Of a stretch of DNA of 64,000 nt, positions 18,446 to 27,691 are shown piece by piece. The notes beneath the pieces were generated by a model. The model made no database searches. It saw nothing but the letters and a program-made list of their open reading frames with translations, and was not told the origin of the DNA. This stretch comes from Halomonas sp. TD01. Lineage in GTDB: Bacteria; Pseudomonadota; Gammaproteobacteria; Pseudomonadales; Halomonadaceae. Made by a program: the position numbers and the translations under genes. Each line of letters opens with the position of its first letter. Position 1 is the stretch's first letter. Location of the stretch: positions 2,604,001 through 2,668,000 of the forward strand of contig NZ_OV350343.1 in NCBI RefSeq assembly GCF_923868895.1, written 5' to 3'.

Positions 18446-19612
18446 ATGCAACGCTATCAGCGAGAGCACTTCTGGAATGCGATTGTTTGGCCCACTCTGT
18501 GGCCTCTTTTACTCATTCAGGCGGCCCTGGTACTGCTTTGTGTGTTGGTAGGGTTGGTAGTCTGGGGGCTTTCCCCCAGTCAAACAACGTGGAGCACCAC
18601 CCTATGGCTGACCCTCGCGTTGCTTCTGGGCAGTTGTTTAAACGTTGGCGTTTTTTTGATGCTGGTTAAGAGTCGTGCAAAGCAAAAAGATGCCCGTTTC
18701 ATGCATGAGCTGGCAGAGCTAGAGCGCCAAGCCGCCAAGTTAGTTAATCGGCAGCCTGATCAGGCTCATGCGCAGGCGAAAGAGTTTGACGAGGAACTAC
18801 CGCTTAACCGTCTGGCGATAGTCAATCAGTTGTTGGCAGATGTTATACGCGCTGAAGAGGATACCCAGAACCCAGCTTCTTCAAGCGAGCCAGTTAGGCC
18901 CGATCAAGCCCTACTCGATGATCTGCATCACCAGCAAAAACAGTTGAAACACCTTATTGCTGGGCGCGACCGTGCGCGGGAAGAGTCACGTTTGAAGTCT
19001 GGCTATCTAACGTTACTACAGCGTGAAGCTGACGGATTGTTTGATCATTTAGGCGATATGTTGGAGACGGATTATTCAGAAACATGCCAACAGAATATTA
19101 CCTATGTGCGTGAACGACTGGCGGATATACGCGCACTGCTTACTAACTTTGTTCAGCAAAGTGTCAATGAAACAGATGTTTATGAACAATCGTTTCCCGT
19201 TTCAGATCGCAAGCTGCGTATTTTAGTGGTAGATGATGGTCCCGTTAATTTAATGCTGGCACGTCAAATGCTGGAAACCCAGGGGCTTCAGGTAGATGGC
19301 GTCAGTAGTGGCGAGCAGGCCTTAGACTGCCAGCAAATGATTTTTTATGATCTGGTATTTATGGATATTTTTATGCCGACCTTAGATGGGCTAGAAACTG
19401 CACGCCGCTGGCGAACTTTCGAACGTCATAGTGGCGGTCAGCGACGCAGTGTCTTGATTGCTCTCACCGCAAACGTTGATAGCGCCGGATATGGCGCTTA
19501 TAACGCTGCAGGTATGGATGACGTGCTAGCCAAGCCCTACAAACCCGAGACACTACTTAGCATGATTACCAAGTGGGTGCCCGGCGCGAATAACCCGGTG
19601 CAAAATAAATGA
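18446..19612 (+). CDS. Membrane-anchored receiver-domain protein
   Basis: The 388-residue protein has two N-terminal membrane helices (about 15-40 and 52-75), a helical or coiled-coil linker (about 80-235) and a C-terminal receiver domain (about 255-383). The receiver is intact: Asp263/Asp264 acidic pair, phospho-acceptor Asp307 in VFMDIFMP, the Thr of ALTAN and Lys363 in LAKPY. No histidine kinase catalytic domain, HPt domain or DNA-binding output is present. It may be a reduced hybrid kinase whose receiver acts as a phosphate sink or protein-contact switch at the membrane. Its stop overlaps the next gene by four bases, suggesting coupled expression with the exporter. The cognate kinase cannot be named. 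Confidence 0.75.
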   Translation: MQRYQREHFWNAIVWPTLWPLLLIQAALVLLCVLVGLVVWGLSPSQTTWSTTLWLTLALLLGSCLNVGVFLMLVKSRAKQKDARFMHELAELERQAAKLVNRQPDQAHAQAKEFDEELPLNRLAIVNQLLADVIRAEEDTQNPASSSEPVRPDQALLDDLHHQQKQLKHLIAGRDRAREESRLKSGYLTLLQREADGLFDHLGDMLETDYSETCQQNITYVRERLADIRALLTNFVQQSVNETDVYEQSFPVSDRKLRILVVDDGPVNLMLARQMLETQGLQVDGVSSGEQALDCQQMIFYDLVFMDIFMPTLDGLETARRWRTFERHSGGQRRSVLIALTANVDSAGYGAYNAAGMDDVLAKPYKPETLLSMITKWVPGANNPVQNK

Positions 19613-20406
19613 CAGTATTGAGTATTTTAGCAGGGTATTTGTTGCTAGGCGCAGTGGCAGGCACCATGGCCGGTTTGTTTGGAGTAGGGGGCGGTTTAAT
19701 TATTGTGCCTGCGCTTGTCTTTGCGTTTAGCCTACAAGGGGTTGCTCCTGAAATCACCATGCATCTTGCAGTAGGCACCTCCCTAGCGACGATCGTGGTC
19801 ACGGGGGCTTCGTCAGCGTTAGGACACTTCCGAAAAGGCAGTATTCATAAACCATGGTTCATGGCGTTGTTGCCCGGACTTATGTTGGGAGCTATCGGTG
19901 GTGTATTTATCGCAGACAACCTTTCTGGCACCGTTTTGGGAACGTTATTCGGGGTGTTTGTATTGCTGCTAGCAACCAAAATGGTTTTTGGTCTTTCGCC
20001 AAAGCCTGGCAGTACACCACCGGGAAATGTTGCGATGACCATTGCTGGCGGCGTAGTGGGGGCTATATCAGCACTGTTTGGTATTGGGGGAGGCACAATG
20101 ACAGTGCCTTGGCTTTCACGTTGTGGTGCTAGCATGACCCAAGCGGTGGGAACTTCTGCCGCCTGTGGTTTACCAATAGCGGCGGTTGGGGCGTTAACGT
20201 TCATTGTTGTGGGGTGGGGGAATCCGCTTCTTCCTCAATGGACGACTGGCTTTGTCATGTGGCCAGCCTTTATCGGCATTGTGCTAACAAGCGTACCGTT
20301 TGCACGGGTTGGAGTTCGTTTGGCTCATGTCCTCTCGGCCACTGTGCTGAGATTTTCATTTGCAACGCTGTTGGCTGTCGTGGGCTTGCGCTTCATATTG
20401 GCGTAA
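19609..20406 (+). CDS. TauE/SafE family membrane exporter
   Basis: The 265-residue protein is hydrophobic throughout, with about eight membrane segments arranged as two related halves, each with a glycine-rich motif (GLFGVGGGLIIVPAL near residue 22 and ALFGIGGGTMTVPWL near 150). This repeat is typical of the TauE/SafE family, members of which export sulfite, sulfoacetate or related organic anions across the inner membrane. The substrate here is unknown. It overlaps the receiver-domain gene (ATGA) and is followed by lgt, as in pseudomonads. Confidence 0.85.
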   Translation: MTVLSILAGYLLLGAVAGTMAGLFGVGGGLIIVPALVFAFSLQGVAPEITMHLAVGTSLATIVVTGASSALGHFRKGSIHKPWFMALLPGLMLGAIGGVFIADNLSGTVLGTLFGVFVLLLATKMVFGLSPKPGSTPPGNVAMTIAGGVVGAISALFGIGGGTMTVPWLSRCGASMTQAVGTSAACGLPIAAVGALTFIVVGWGNPLLPQWTTGFVMWPAFIGIVLTSVPFARVGVRLAHVLSATVLRFSFATLLAVVGLRFILA

Positions 20407-20455
20407 TTCACTTATGTCACGCTGCTGTTTTTTCCTGTTTGCTTAGAGATTCTCG

Positions 20456-21244
20456 ATGATTAATTACCCAACGATCGACCCTGTAGCGATTTCACTTGGC
20501 CCGCTGCAGGTTCATTGGTACGGCTTAATGTATGTGGTGGGGTTTGTTGCGGCATGGTGGCTAGGGTGTAAACGGGCGCCACGTATTGGGCTGACCAAGG
20601 ATGATATCGGTGACCTGCTCTTTTACTGCGCCATAGGTGTAGTGGTGGGAGGGCGATTAGGATACGCACTGTTTTATGGCCTAGGGCAGTGGGCGGCTGA
20701 CCCGCTATGGGTGTTCCGCGTATGGGATGGCGGCATGAGTTTCCATGGTGGTTTATTAGGGGTGCTACTTGCCGCATGGCTATTTGCACGCCGTAAACAA
20801 CTGGCGTTTCTCACCCTCACAGACTTCATTGCTCCGCTGGTGCCGATTGGTTTAGGCGCAGGACGGATTGGTAATTTCATCAACCATGAGCTGCCAGGTC
20901 GTGTGACGTCGCTACCCTGGGGCATGCCATTTCCTGGTATGGGACCAGAACCACGCCACCCTTCAGCGCTTTACGAAGCCGTCCTGGAAGGTGTCGTACT
21001 GTTTGCCATTCTGTGGTGGGTATCTGCCAAGCCACGAGCCAGAGGATTTGTCTCAGGCTTGTTCCTGTTAGGCTACGGCGTCTTCCGCTTTATAGTTGAA
21101 TTTGTACGTATGCCGGATGCCCACATTGGCTATCTCGCTTTCGGCTGGTTCACCATGGGTATGCTGCTGACGCTCCCGATGATCGCCTTGGGCCTTGCTT
21201 TCATTGCTTGGTCGCGTAATCAACCCATCGATGCCAAGGTGTAG
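20456..21244 (+). CDS. lgt: Prolipoprotein diacylglyceryl transferase
   Basis: Lgt transfers diacylglycerol from phosphatidylglycerol to the lipobox cysteine of prolipoproteins at the inner membrane. The 262-residue sequence has about seven membrane helices, the [11 protein letters not shown] start region, the essential histidine region SFHGGLLG near 100, and the Lgt signature [16 protein letters not shown] near 137-152. Length is normal. The TAG stop at 21242 lies inside the first GTAGCGCG of a REP-like repeat, so the repeat provides the end of the gene. Confidence 0.95.
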   Translation: MINYPTIDPVAISLGPLQVHWYGLMYVVGFVAAWWLGCKRAPRIGLTKDDIGDLLFYCAIGVVVGGRLGYALFYGLGQWAADPLWVFRVWDGGMSFHGGLLGVLLAAWLFARRKQLAFLTLTDFIAPLVPIGLGAGRIGNFINHELPGRVTSLPWGMPFPGMGPEPRHPSALYEAVLEGVVLFAILWWVSAKPRARGFVSGLFLLGYGVFRFIVEFVRMPDAHIGYLAFGWFTMGMLLTLPMIALGLAFIAWSRNQPIDAKV

Positions 21245-21438
21245 CGCGTTGCAAGGCGCAGCGCACCAGCGATGGTGCGCCAGCGCGAAACGGCGCTGTT
21301 ATTAAGCAAGGCGGCTGTCGCCGTTGCTGGTGACTCATTTGCTCGCTCCCCACAAGACTTGTTACACCGCGCTACGATAATCGCAATAGATTGACGTTAA
21401 AGGTTTTGTAGCGCGTGGTAAGCGAAGCGCACCCGCGA
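21241..21438 (+). repeat. Diverged REP-like repeat between lgt and thyA
   Basis: It begins GTAGCGCGTTGCAAGG at the lgt stop codon, contains a hairpin GGTGCGC/GCGCACC region, a long arm in reverse (CTCATTTGCTCGCTCC ... ACCGCGCTACG), and ends with a clean short arm GTAGCGCGTGGTAAGCGAAG to CACCCGCG. The first part is more diverged than in other copies. It fills most of the 275-base gap. Confidence 0.8.
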
Positions 21439-21519
21439 AGGAGGCCTAATTAGGCTCGACCTACCCCCCTATACCAGCCTAGAATACCCACCTACATTGC
21501 CTGTTAATCTGGAATTTCT

Positions 21520-22350
21520 GTGACTGCAATAACGTCCACGCCGAAAGAAGCGCTTGAACAGCCATATCTCGACCTAATGCGCACCGTGCTGGAGCAGGGC
21601 ATTGACCGGAATGACCGCACTGGCGTTGGTACGCGTTCAGTGTTTGGTCATCAAATGCGTTTCGATCTCTCTCAAGGCTTTCCGCTGTTAACCACTAAAA
21701 AACTGCATCTGCGCTCTATTATTCATGAGCTGCTGTGGTTTCTTAAAGGTGATACCAATATCGGGTATCTCAAAGAAAATGGCGTGCGCATCTGGGACGA
21801 CTGGGCCGACGAAAACGGTAATCTTGGTCCTGTTTATGGCTACCAGTGGCGCAGCTGGCCGAATCCCAATGGCGGTAGCGTCGACCAGATTTCTAACGTG
21901 TTAGAGCAAATTCGTACCACGCCTCAATCGCGGCGACTGATTGTTTCAGCCTGGAATCCAGGTCAAGTCGATGAAATGAAACTGCCGCCTTGCCACTGTT
22001 TATTTCAATTTTATGTGGCCAATGGGCGTCTCTCGTGTCAGCTTTACCAACGCAGTGCAGATATCTTTTTAGGCGTGCCGTTTAATATTGCAAGCTATGC
22101 GTTATTGCTCAGTATGGTGGCTCAAGTAACCGGCCTAGAGCCTGGCGAGTTTGTGCATACGCTGGGTGATGCCCATCTTTACAGCAACCACTTAGAGCAG
22201 GCCCAGGAGCAGTTGAGCCGCACGCCTAAAGCGTCGCCACGTTTGGTGCTTAACCCCCAGGTAACCAATTTGTTCGATTTCACCTTTGACGATATCCACA
22301 TCGAAGATTATGAATCGCACCCCCATATCAAAGCGGAGGTGGCGGTATGA
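21520..22350 (+). CDS. thyA: Thymidylate synthase
   Basis: ThyA methylates dUMP to dTMP using methylenetetrahydrofolate. The 276-residue protein has [16 protein letters not shown] near 34, [10 protein letters not shown], the nucleophile Cys158 in [12 protein letters not shown], the [18 protein letters not shown] dUMP-binding block and a [12 protein letters not shown] stretch. It is about 12 residues longer than E. coli ThyA at the N-terminus. The start is GTG at 21520 with no strong ribosome site; an ATG at about residue 20 would shorten the N-terminus. It overlaps folA by four bases, a direct metabolic pairing because ThyA produces the dihydrofolate that FolA recycles. Confidence 0.95.
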   Translation: MTAITSTPKEALEQPYLDLMRTVLEQGIDRNDRTGVGTRSVFGHQMRFDLSQGFPLLTTKKLHLRSIIHELLWFLKGDTNIGYLKENGVRIWDDWADENGNLGPVYGYQWRSWPNPNGGSVDQISNVLEQIRTTPQSRRLIVSAWNPGQVDEMKLPPCHCLFQFYVANGRLSCQLYQRSADIFLGVPFNIASYALLLSMVAQVTGLEPGEFVHTLGDAHLYSNHLEQAQEQLSRTPKASPRLVLNPQVTNLFDFTFDDIHIEDYESHPHIKAEVAV

Positions 22351-22886
22351 GCCAGCAGCAAAATGCTTATGACCCCCTGGTGCCAATAGCGATGATTGTG
22401 GCGATGGCCAAAAACCGGGTGATTGGTGTAGACGGTAAGCTGCCTTGGTATCTACCTGAAGATCTAAAGTTCTTCAAGCGCATGACCCAGGCCAAGCCGC
22501 TCGTCATGGGGCGCAAAACCTATGCGTCGATAGGCAGGCCGTTGCCTAATCGGCTCAATATTGTGGTAACCCGTGATACAAACTTTGCCGCCGAGGGCGT
22601 GCGGATTTGTCATGAGCTACCAGCAGCATTGGCATTAGCCGACCAACAGGCCACCATTGAAGCCGCCGAAGAAATCATGGTGATGGGAGGAGGAGAAATT
22701 TATCGGCAAGCGCTTCCCCATGCCCAGCGGCTTTATATTACTGAAGTGGATATTGAAGTCGACGGTGATGCCGTTTTTCCAGAATTCTCAATGGAAGAGT
22801 GGCAGGAAGTTCAGCGTGTAGCGGGCAAGCCAGCGGAAGGGCAGCCCCAATACGACTTTGTAGTTTATGAGCGGATCGCCGACTGA
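22347..22886 (+). CDS. folA: Dihydrofolate reductase
   Basis: FolA reduces dihydrofolate to tetrahydrofolate with NADPH. The 179-residue protein has the family's [29 protein letters not shown] N-terminus near 20-44 (split motifs AKNRVIG and [10 protein letters not shown]), the [13 protein letters not shown] block and the [13 protein letters not shown] nucleotide-binding loop near 112. It has about 12 extra N-terminal residues. ATG overlaps the thyA stop; thyA-folA-proQ are probably cotranscribed. Confidence 0.95.
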   Translation: MSQQQNAYDPLVPIAMIVAMAKNRVIGVDGKLPWYLPEDLKFFKRMTQAKPLVMGRKTYASIGRPLPNRLNIVVTRDTNFAAEGVRICHELPAALALADQQATIEAAEEIMVMGGGEIYRQALPHAQRLYITEVDIEVDGDAVFPEFSMEEWQEVQRVAGKPAEGQPQYDFVVYERIAD

Positions 22887-22908
22887 TCAGCGCAAAGGAG
22901 GAGGGGGT

Positions 22909-23832
22909 ATGGCCGAAACAACAGTGCTGGATCTGTTAGAAACATTAGAAACGCACCTTGAACAGACCAAGGCCAAACTGAACGCGTTGCGTGAAGAGAA
23001 CGCAATGCTAAAACGGCAGTTGGCTGATCAGGTGCCACAGAGCCAGCCGTCTTCGCAGCCGTTACACAGCCCATCCCAGCCTGATCCCTTTATCGCTGAA
23101 CCATTGGCAGAAGATGCAAGGCCTTCCTCAGAATTACCCGACACACAGGTAACTAGCGAAGCCGCTGCCGCAGAAGCATCGCTTATAGGGGCTGTATCTG
23201 TAGAGAAAATACCAGATGACAAGGTAGTCACAGATAAAGTAACTATAGATAAAGTAATTACAGATAAAGTAGCTACAGAATCCGTCATTGCAGAGAAGGG
23301 AACTGCAGAACCAGCACCGCAACCGCCTTCTCCCCAAGCGCTTTTGCGCCAGTGGTATAAACGCTATCCGCACGCGTTTTTCACTGGACATACTAAACCG
23401 CTAAAAGTGGGCATTCATCAGGATTTAGCTCAATGTGAACCCTGGTCGGGGAAATTAATTCGCCGAGCACTAGCAAACTATGTAAATCTGCCACGTTATG
23501 TGAAATCCATGCGAGAAGGGGCTGAGCGAATTGATTTAGATGGAAACCCGGCAGGCAAAGTCGATAAAGAAGCGGCGCGACATGCCAGTGAGCGGCGAAA
23601 AGATAAGCAAGACAGCAATCCATCAAAACAAGCGCCGCCTTCAGAAAATAGAAAGCCGCGACAGCCATCAAGACAAACACCCCAAAAAGTACCAAACAAT
23701 CCTGGCTCCACGCCGGAGAAAGTAGGTGTGCAGGGCGGCAGGGGGGATACGATGGAAAAAGCTAAAACAGCAGAGCCGCTTAGTTTAGAAGATAAATTAA
23801 GAGGACTTCAGCAAAAATTTACCGGCCGCTGA
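22909..23832 (+). CDS. proQ: ProQ/FinO-domain RNA chaperone with N-terminal coiled coil
   Basis: The 307-residue protein has a coiled-coil segment at 5-42 (rich in LEQTKAKLNALREENAML), a disordered acidic and Pro/Ser-rich stretch, four five-residue repeats DKVxx at about 104-123, a ProQ/FinO domain at about 140-235 (RQWYKRYPHAFF, KPLKVGIHQDL, IRRALANYVNLPRYVKSM), and a basic Lys/Pro/Gln-rich tail. ProQ proteins bind structured 3' ends and sRNAs and affect mRNA stability. Unlike E. coli ProQ, the RNA domain is not N-terminal. I chose ATG 22909 because AGGAGG lies just before it; an ATG at 22867 would extend the protein by 14 residues inside folA. Confidence 0.85.
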   Translation: MAETTVLDLLETLETHLEQTKAKLNALREENAMLKRQLADQVPQSQPSSQPLHSPSQPDPFIAEPLAEDARPSSELPDTQVTSEAAAAEASLIGAVSVEKIPDDKVVTDKVTIDKVITDKVATESVIAEKGTAEPAPQPPSPQALLRQWYKRYPHAFFTGHTKPLKVGIHQDLAQCEPWSGKLIRRALANYVNLPRYVKSMREGAERIDLDGNPAGKVDKEAARHASERRKDKQDSNPSKQAPPSENRKPRQPSRQTPQKVPNNPGSTPEKVGVQGGRGDTMEKAKTAEPLSLEDKLRGLQQKFTGR

Positions 23833-24095
23833 GACCTGCCAGTTGCCCATGGGTTCCTTAAAAAAATGCAAATCGTAAAAAAACACTGTTTTTTTCTATT
23901 GCGTTCACTGGAATCCCAGTATAGAGTTTGACCTGCGAGCATTGGACTATAACAAGGCTTAGTTGAGGACATGCCGCATACCACCGGGAAAAACCGGAGG
24001 ATGGCATAAAGAGCATGGCCCGCAAGCCAGCTGCAGACTTCACGATAAGTTTGCGGTAACGATCGAAACAGTAAGCTAGTTAAGGAACCTACATC

Positions 24096-25181
24096 ATGAA
24101 AAAGACACTTTTAGCGACTGCTATCATTGGCGCCCTCGGTGCCTCTGCTGCCGCTCAAGCAGCTACCGTTTATGACCAAGACGGCACCAAACTTGATGTC
24201 TATGGCCGTATCGCCATGGGTATCGCTGGTGGCGGCCCCGAGTTTGATGACGATGGCGCCAAAATTGACAACAGCGAAGAGTTCGTTGACGTCTATTCTC
24301 GTCTTGGCCTGCGCATGAGCCACGAAGTTAACTCTGACCTGACCGCTTTCGGTCGTCTAGAGTGGCGCTTCAAGGGTGACGAGCGTTACACCGAGTCTGG
24401 CTTCACTGAAATTCGTCAGAGCTACCTGGGCCTACAAAGCAAGCAGTACGGTACCATTCAAGGCGGCAACTTCGACAGTTTCTACAACCAGTTTGTTTCT
24501 CTGCCGTTCGATGTTTACATCGACCGTGGCTTAGAATTCGCTGGTCACCCGAAACAGTCGCGTGGCGACTCAATCGGTTACTACACGCCTGATCTAGAAG
24601 GCTGGACAGCCTTCCTGCAGCTGAAACACTACAGCGAGCGCGGCCGTTTTGAAGATGTGCCTGGTGGCGCTACTGGTGTACGTGAAGAAGGCAACGTAGT
24701 TGCTGCACAAGGTGGCGTACGCTACGAGCAAGGCCCGATCACTGTAGGTCTTGGCTTCGTTGACGACGTTGAGCGTGGCGGCGGTAACGGCGAAATCCTG
24801 GGTGGTTTGATCGGTTCTTACGCAGTAAACGATCAGCTGTCAGTTCGTCTGGGTTACGAAGGTCGTGAAAACAACGAAGACCTACGTCTTCGTGAAAACG
24901 GCTACGACAAAGTTGGTATTGGTGCAACTTACACCACAGGTCCTTGGGCATTCGCTGGTGATTACTACCACGTCAGCCGCGACGGCATCAATCCTGAAGG
25001 CGAGAAGAACGGCGACAGCAACGCATGGGCTTTGGGTTCTTACTACAAAGTTTCCAGCGCGTTTGACGTTTTCGTAGAAGTTGCTGATGGCGACGCACCG
25101 TCTATCAATCGTGACGAAACTACTCTGAGCGATCTGACTGACAACGTTTATTGGCTGACAGGCGCGCGTTACCACTTCTAA
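24096..25181 (+). CDS. Gram-negative general porin
   Basis: The 361-residue protein has a signal peptide with likely cleavage after AAAQA (residue 22), a mature start TVYDQDGTKLDVYGRI, and alternating beta-strand sequence ending in GARYHF with the terminal Phe needed for BamA recognition. FGRLEWRFKGDERYTESG and KQYGTIQGGNFDSFYN match OmpC/OmpU-type 16-strand trimeric porins of marine bacteria. The acidic loops fit a halophile. It should let small hydrophilic solutes cross the outer membrane. AAGGAAC precedes the ATG; codon use looks like a highly expressed gene. A strong terminator follows, so the gene is monocistronic. Confidence 0.92.
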   Translation: MKKTLLATAIIGALGASAAAQAATVYDQDGTKLDVYGRIAMGIAGGGPEFDDDGAKIDNSEEFVDVYSRLGLRMSHEVNSDLTAFGRLEWRFKGDERYTESGFTEIRQSYLGLQSKQYGTIQGGNFDSFYNQFVSLPFDVYIDRGLEFAGHPKQSRGDSIGYYTPDLEGWTAFLQLKHYSERGRFEDVPGGATGVREEGNVVAAQGGVRYEQGPITVGLGFVDDVERGGGNGEILGGLIGSYAVNDQLSVRLGYEGRENNEDLRLRENGYDKVGIGATYTTGPWAFAGDYYHVSRDGINPEGEKNGDSNAWALGSYYKVSSAFDVFVEVADGDAPSINRDETTLSDLTDNVYWLTGARYHF

Positions 25182-25230
25182 GCTTGGCTCAAGCCATGTT
25201 TAGCAGGTAACCCCTGTTAGTTAAAATAGA

Positions 25231-25259
25231 ACCGGCCTCATTACGAGGCCGGTTTTTTT
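25231..25259 (+). terminator. Rho-independent terminator after the porin gene
   Basis: ACCGGCCTC and GAGGCCGGT form a perfect 9-bp stem around a 5-base loop, followed by a seven-base T run. Confidence 0.92.
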
Positions 25260-25682
25260 ATGGTCTTAATACGCCAATCCGAAAAGAGCCTTTGCGCCTG
25301 CCGCTGAGTGTTAAACTGCAGTGTAGAATAGATGGTTGTGATAGGGCGTTCTCATGAAAAGTATTAAAATTTGAGGTCGCGGCTAAGCGTATTTTGAACC
25401 AAAATGAAGAAAGTCGGGGTAAACCTTAGCTACGTTGAGTTACATAGCTGCTAGCAAACAGGTATGATAACCCTAGAAATTAGCAGTATTTATACCGCAA
25501 AAAAATAAGAGGATGAGTGAGCAAGATGTTGGCACCATCGTTCACAAGCACCCAGCGCAACAGTTAAAAAATATAGAAAAAATGAGTGCGTAGTAAGTCA
25601 ATGTCGATAATTAGTGGTTAGAAATAATAATCATTACACATAAGTGGTATTTAAAAGCTCCATGAGGAATGAGAGAGAGTGT
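25260..25682 (+). other. AT-rich leader region before the wzz operon
   Basis: About 420 bases without a credible gene separate the porin terminator from the polysaccharide operon. Base composition becomes clearly AT-rich here, marking the border of the accessory region. Apart from one promoter-like pair at 25440, no ops motif, repeat or strong hairpin was seen. If the promoter is real, the operon has a leader of roughly 200 bases. Confidence 0.5.
25440..25468 (+). promoter_or_regulatory. Possible promoter for the wzz-wzy operon
   Basis: TTACAT at 25440 and TATGAT at 25463 are 17 bases apart. The -10 matches five of six consensus bases, the -35 only three. Identified by eye. Confidence 0.3.
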
Positions 25683-26453
25683 ATGGATAGCAACGATGCG
25701 GGTAAGGCTGAAAATATAACACTGGTTGACTTTGTGGTGCTCTTGCTCCGACAGTGGAAGGTAATGTTTAGCTGTATAGTTATAGTGCTATTGATTACTG
25801 TTTTAGTTATATTTTTAAAGCCAGTTAAGTATGAATTTACAACAATGTATAGCGTCGCTTCCTATGAAACAGTTGAAGGGGTGAAGAGAGGGTTGGAAAC
25901 GCCTGAGGAAGTTATTGCAAAAGTTAATAATGTTTTTTTAGAGCAGCAGCAACGTAACATGTTGTCAGATAGCAGTGTTTTAGAGCTGCCTTTTGAAGTT
26001 AGTGTTAACAATCCGAGAAATACTCTACTGCTAAGAGTGACCAGTTTGTCAGAGGACGAGCATCAACCGCTTATTGAGCGCTTTCATGATGGCCTTGTTC
26101 AAGCGATAGAAAACGATCAAAGTAATTTAGTCAATACGCTAAAGAATAATCTTCAATATCAGTTTGAAGCATACTCAGAAGCATTAGAGGCTGCTCGCAC
26201 TAGCAGTAGTGAAACTGCTGGTGAGCTTGAGGCGGCCTATTTTGAAAAGGTGTTTCTGCTAGAGCGCCGGATTGACAGTATTAATGAAGGCGACGCATCT
26301 CAGCTGGCAGTGAGAGGCCTGGAGCCTGTTGGGTTGGGCAGGAGCTTTATTATGGCAGTAGGCCTGTTGCTGGCGTTTCTATTTGCACCTATTGCTGCGG
26401 TAATGAGCATTTTTGTGAAAAAAGTGCGCGTTGCCTATCAACGTGGCGATTAG
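25683..26453 (+). CDS. Wzz-type polysaccharide chain-length determinant
   Basis: The 256-residue protein has the Wzz layout: a short cytosolic N-terminus with LVDFVVLLLRQWKVM, a first membrane helix (about 28-47), a periplasmic helical domain and a second helix (about 225-245) near the C-terminus. Wzz proteins set the modal length of Wzy-polymerised glycans. No tyrosine-kinase domain is fused. I chose ATG 25683 (MDSNDAG) with GAGAGAG upstream; the longer start at 25644 lacks a good site. It is the first gene of a tightly packed operon and is followed 2 bases later by the polymerase-like gene. Confidence 0.8.
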   Translation: MDSNDAGKAENITLVDFVVLLLRQWKVMFSCIVIVLLITVLVIFLKPVKYEFTTMYSVASYETVEGVKRGLETPEEVIAKVNNVFLEQQQRNMLSDSSVLELPFEVSVNNPRNTLLLRVTSLSEDEHQPLIERFHDGLVQAIENDQSNLVNTLKNNLQYQFEAYSEALEAARTSSSETAGELEAAYFEKVFLLERRIDSINEGDASQLAVRGLEPVGLGRSFIMAVGLLLAFLFAPIAAVMSIFVKKVRVAYQRGD

Positions 26454-26455
26454 CC

Positions 26456-27691
26456 ATGGATGTAAAGGTTAAAACCTGTCTCGATATCACGTTGTTGATA
26501 TTTTTGATGCTATGGCCAGCCGTAGATACCTTAAATGGCTACTTCCATTACCAGGAGGTGGCAATGCCGAGTATATCTGCTCCCTATAAAGCCTTGGGCT
26601 TCATAGGTGTTGTGCTTATGTTGCTGGTGTATCATCCCTGGCGTTTTTTTCAACTGCTGATCATGATCGCGTTGTTAGTAGCCAGCATTGCTTACCAAAT
26701 GTTTGTTTACGGTGCGGCAACGGAAAGCACTACTTGGGCTGTAAGAGGGCTTTTGACGCTTGCTCTGCTGTTTTATCTAATAGGCGAAAGTGCTAACGGC
26801 AGCTTTTGGAGTGGAGAAAAGATAGCCGCGCTGATGCTTATTTATTTTGTTGCTATGGCGGCGAACGTCACTCTGGGTGTTTTTGGTGTAGGGGAATCTC
26901 AGTACGCAGGCGGAATAGGTGGCAAGGGCTTTATTATTGCTGGTAATGAAATGAGCTATTTAATGCTCGCTTCAGCAAGTATCGTTCTTTTTTATATCGC
27001 CGAAAATAAAAACGTTTGGGTGCTATCTAGTGTATTTCTGGTGCTACTGTTTTTTTTCCTTATGAAAGCCACTAAAGTTGCCATGATTGGGATTTGTCTT
27101 GCCTATTTATATGCTTTGATTCACGGCGGTTACTTTAATGTAAAACGTATTCCTGTCATTTATATATTAGGCCTGGGCGGTGCGTTTGCTATGTCAGTGC
27201 TGGGTTATCAGTTTATTCAAGCAACTGGCTTGCTTGATCGAATTATATATCTTTATAGCCTGCATGGCGGTATCTGGGGAGCGCTGCTTAGTGGTCGCGT
27301 CACCTTCTTACAAGATGCCTTTAGCCAAGTGATTATCGATTTCAGTTTTCTTGATGTGTTTTTCGGAGTTGGTGTAGATCATCTGTTGGCAGTTAGGGGG
27401 TCATTAGTCGAGATTGATTTAGTCGATGTGTTCATTGCCTTTGGTATTGTGGGTCCTCTCGTTTTTTACTTCCCGTGGTTATTAGTGCTTAAGTGGTCCA
27501 GTCAGTTGTTTGCTAGCAGTCCAAAAGATAGCGTTTGCTTTATGCTGCTTGCTATTACGTTGATAGGGGTCAGCTTAACCGCAGGGCATGTTGTAAATTC
27601 TGGTATCGCATCTAGTGCTACCGCTTTTTTAGTCAGTTATGTCTATAGGGTGAAAGAGAAGCGTGCCTCGTTTCAAGGAGAAGGTAAATGA
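26456..27691 (+). CDS. Wzy-like polysaccharide polymerase (multi-pass membrane protein)
   Basis: The 411-residue protein is hydrophobic, with about ten or more membrane helices and one larger loop between residues 255 and 310 (containing SGRVTFLQDAF and FFGVGVDHLLAVRG), the arrangement expected of O-antigen/exopolysaccharide polymerases that join lipid-linked repeat units in the periplasm. No sequence signature is strong enough to name the linkage. Context supports the call: Wzz lies just upstream and glycosyltransferases downstream. Its stop overlaps the next start by four bases. Confidence 0.7.
   Translation: MDVKVKTCLDITLLIFLMLWPAVDTLNGYFHYQEVAMPSISAPYKALGFIGVVLMLLVYHPWRFFQLLIMIALLVASIAYQMFVYGAATESTTWAVRGLLTLALLFYLIGESANGSFWSGEKIAALMLIYFVAMAANVTLGVFGVGESQYAGGIGGKGFIIAGNEMSYLMLASASIVLFYIAENKNVWVLSSVFLVLLFFFLMKATKVAMIGICLAYLYALIHGGYFNVKRIPVIYILGLGGAFAMSVLGYQFIQATGLLDRIIYLYSLHGGIWGALLSGRVTFLQDAFSQVIIDFSFLDVFFGVGVDHLLAVRGSLVEIDLVDVFIAFGIVGPLVFYFPWLLVLKWSSQLFASSPKDSVCFMLLAITLIGVSLTAGHVVNSGIASSATAFLVSYVYRVKEKRASFQGEGK

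Noticed and set aside
23928-23953. TTGACC ... TATAAC as a promoter for the porin gene
   Set aside because: The spacing is only 14 bases, too short for sigma-70; no better pair was found by eye.
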